Part shown: positions 63,907 to 64,000 of the stretch, in pieces
Layout: every line of letters begins with the position of its first letter
Numbering within the stretch: position 1 is the stretch's first letter
Assembly (NCBI RefSeq): GCF_902459505.1
Contig: NC_047098.1
Location: 34,304,523-34,368,522 of the forward strand
From: Geotrypetes seraphini
Taxonomy: Eukaryota > Chordata > Amphibia > Gymnophiona > Dermophiidae
DNA: 64,000 bases
Direction of reading: 5' to 3'
Position numbers and translations under genes: made by a program
The notes under the pieces: model-generated
Databases searched by the model: none
Told to the model about the DNA's origin: nothing
The model's input: only the letters and a program-made list of their open reading frames with translations

Positions 63907-64000
63907 TTCTGTGTTCACAGCTAAAGTGCCAGGAGTGAAACTGCAGAAGAGAACCGTAAATAGGGATGGAGGTGTGGTAGATCCTGATCAATTTTTAGAG
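63907..64000 (+). mobile_element. CR1 LINE ORF2 piece right of the DIRS insertion, running off the window
   Basis: Reads SVFTAKVPGVKLQKRTVNRD, then GGVVDPDQFLE, continuing the CR1 frame of 58,114-58,183. Confidence 0.75.

Noticed and set aside
58160-63915. 6-bp target duplication ttctgt around the young DIRS element
   Set aside because: The uninterrupted CR1 frame needs both ttctgt units, so the repeat was probably there before the insertion.

Overview
The window looks like a vertebrate nuclear genome with large, repeat-packed introns, most likely an amphibian (a caecilian is my best guess). The reasons are spliced genes with close matches to vertebrate orthologues, the adjacency of TAOK1 and ABHD15 that is also found in mammals, and the repeat mix: DIRS-type tyrosine-recombinase retroelements, CR1, L2 and L1 LINEs, hAT, mariner, piggyBac-like and TTA-target palindromic MITEs, tRNA-derived SINEs and a hammerhead-ribozyme motif. 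The species call is inference.

Host genes. (1) TAOK1 on the + strand: the last five coding exons lie at 1461-1664, 2098-2337, 12995-13207, 13732-13914 and 20662-21123. All junctions are GT-AG and phase 0, and they encode the C-terminal 433 residues. The kinase domain lies upstream of the window. A long 3' UTR, almost free of recognisable young repeats, probably runs to about 29,000-29,130. (2) ABHD15 on the - strand, tail-to-tail with TAOK1: exon 1 at 45160-44247 and exon 2 at 39015-38493, about 478 residues. No other host coding gene could be supported. A GC-richer unassigned stretch at 56,000-56,900 may be a promoter or first exon.

Mobile DNA. Two DIRS-type elements with inverted terminal repeats and an internal complementary region are present. 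The older one (about 4,721-12,636) sits in the large TAOK1 intron, is broken and is split by a CR1 LINE. The younger one (about 58,184-63,906) looks whole and sits inside a CR1 reading frame. L2-clade LINE pieces lie at 15.5-16.4, 18.2-19.4, 30.9-31.6, 33.4-34.3, 42.2-43.6 and 53.7-55.8 kb; the last keeps an open reverse-transcriptase frame of 554 codons. CR1 3' ends occur about a dozen times. A 35.2-35.7 kb L1 tail has a 20-bp target duplication.

Layout. 1-21,123: TAOK1 exons and introns, with an intronic nest at 15-19 kb that includes a 93-bp perfect inverted duplication. 21,124-29,130: TAOK1 3' UTR. 29,131-38,492: intergenic, with a nested hAT/MITE/L1 block and a hammerhead motif at 36,853-36,905. 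38,493-45,160: ABHD15, whose intron carries a CR1 3' half, two hAT elements with clear 8-bp target duplications and a nested L2. 45,161-58,183: intergenic repeats. 58,184-64,000: the young DIRS element in its CR1 host.

The strongest leads are the young DIRS element, whose host site shows integration without target duplication, the hammerhead-like motif with an 8-bp perfect stem I, and the fold-back duplication.
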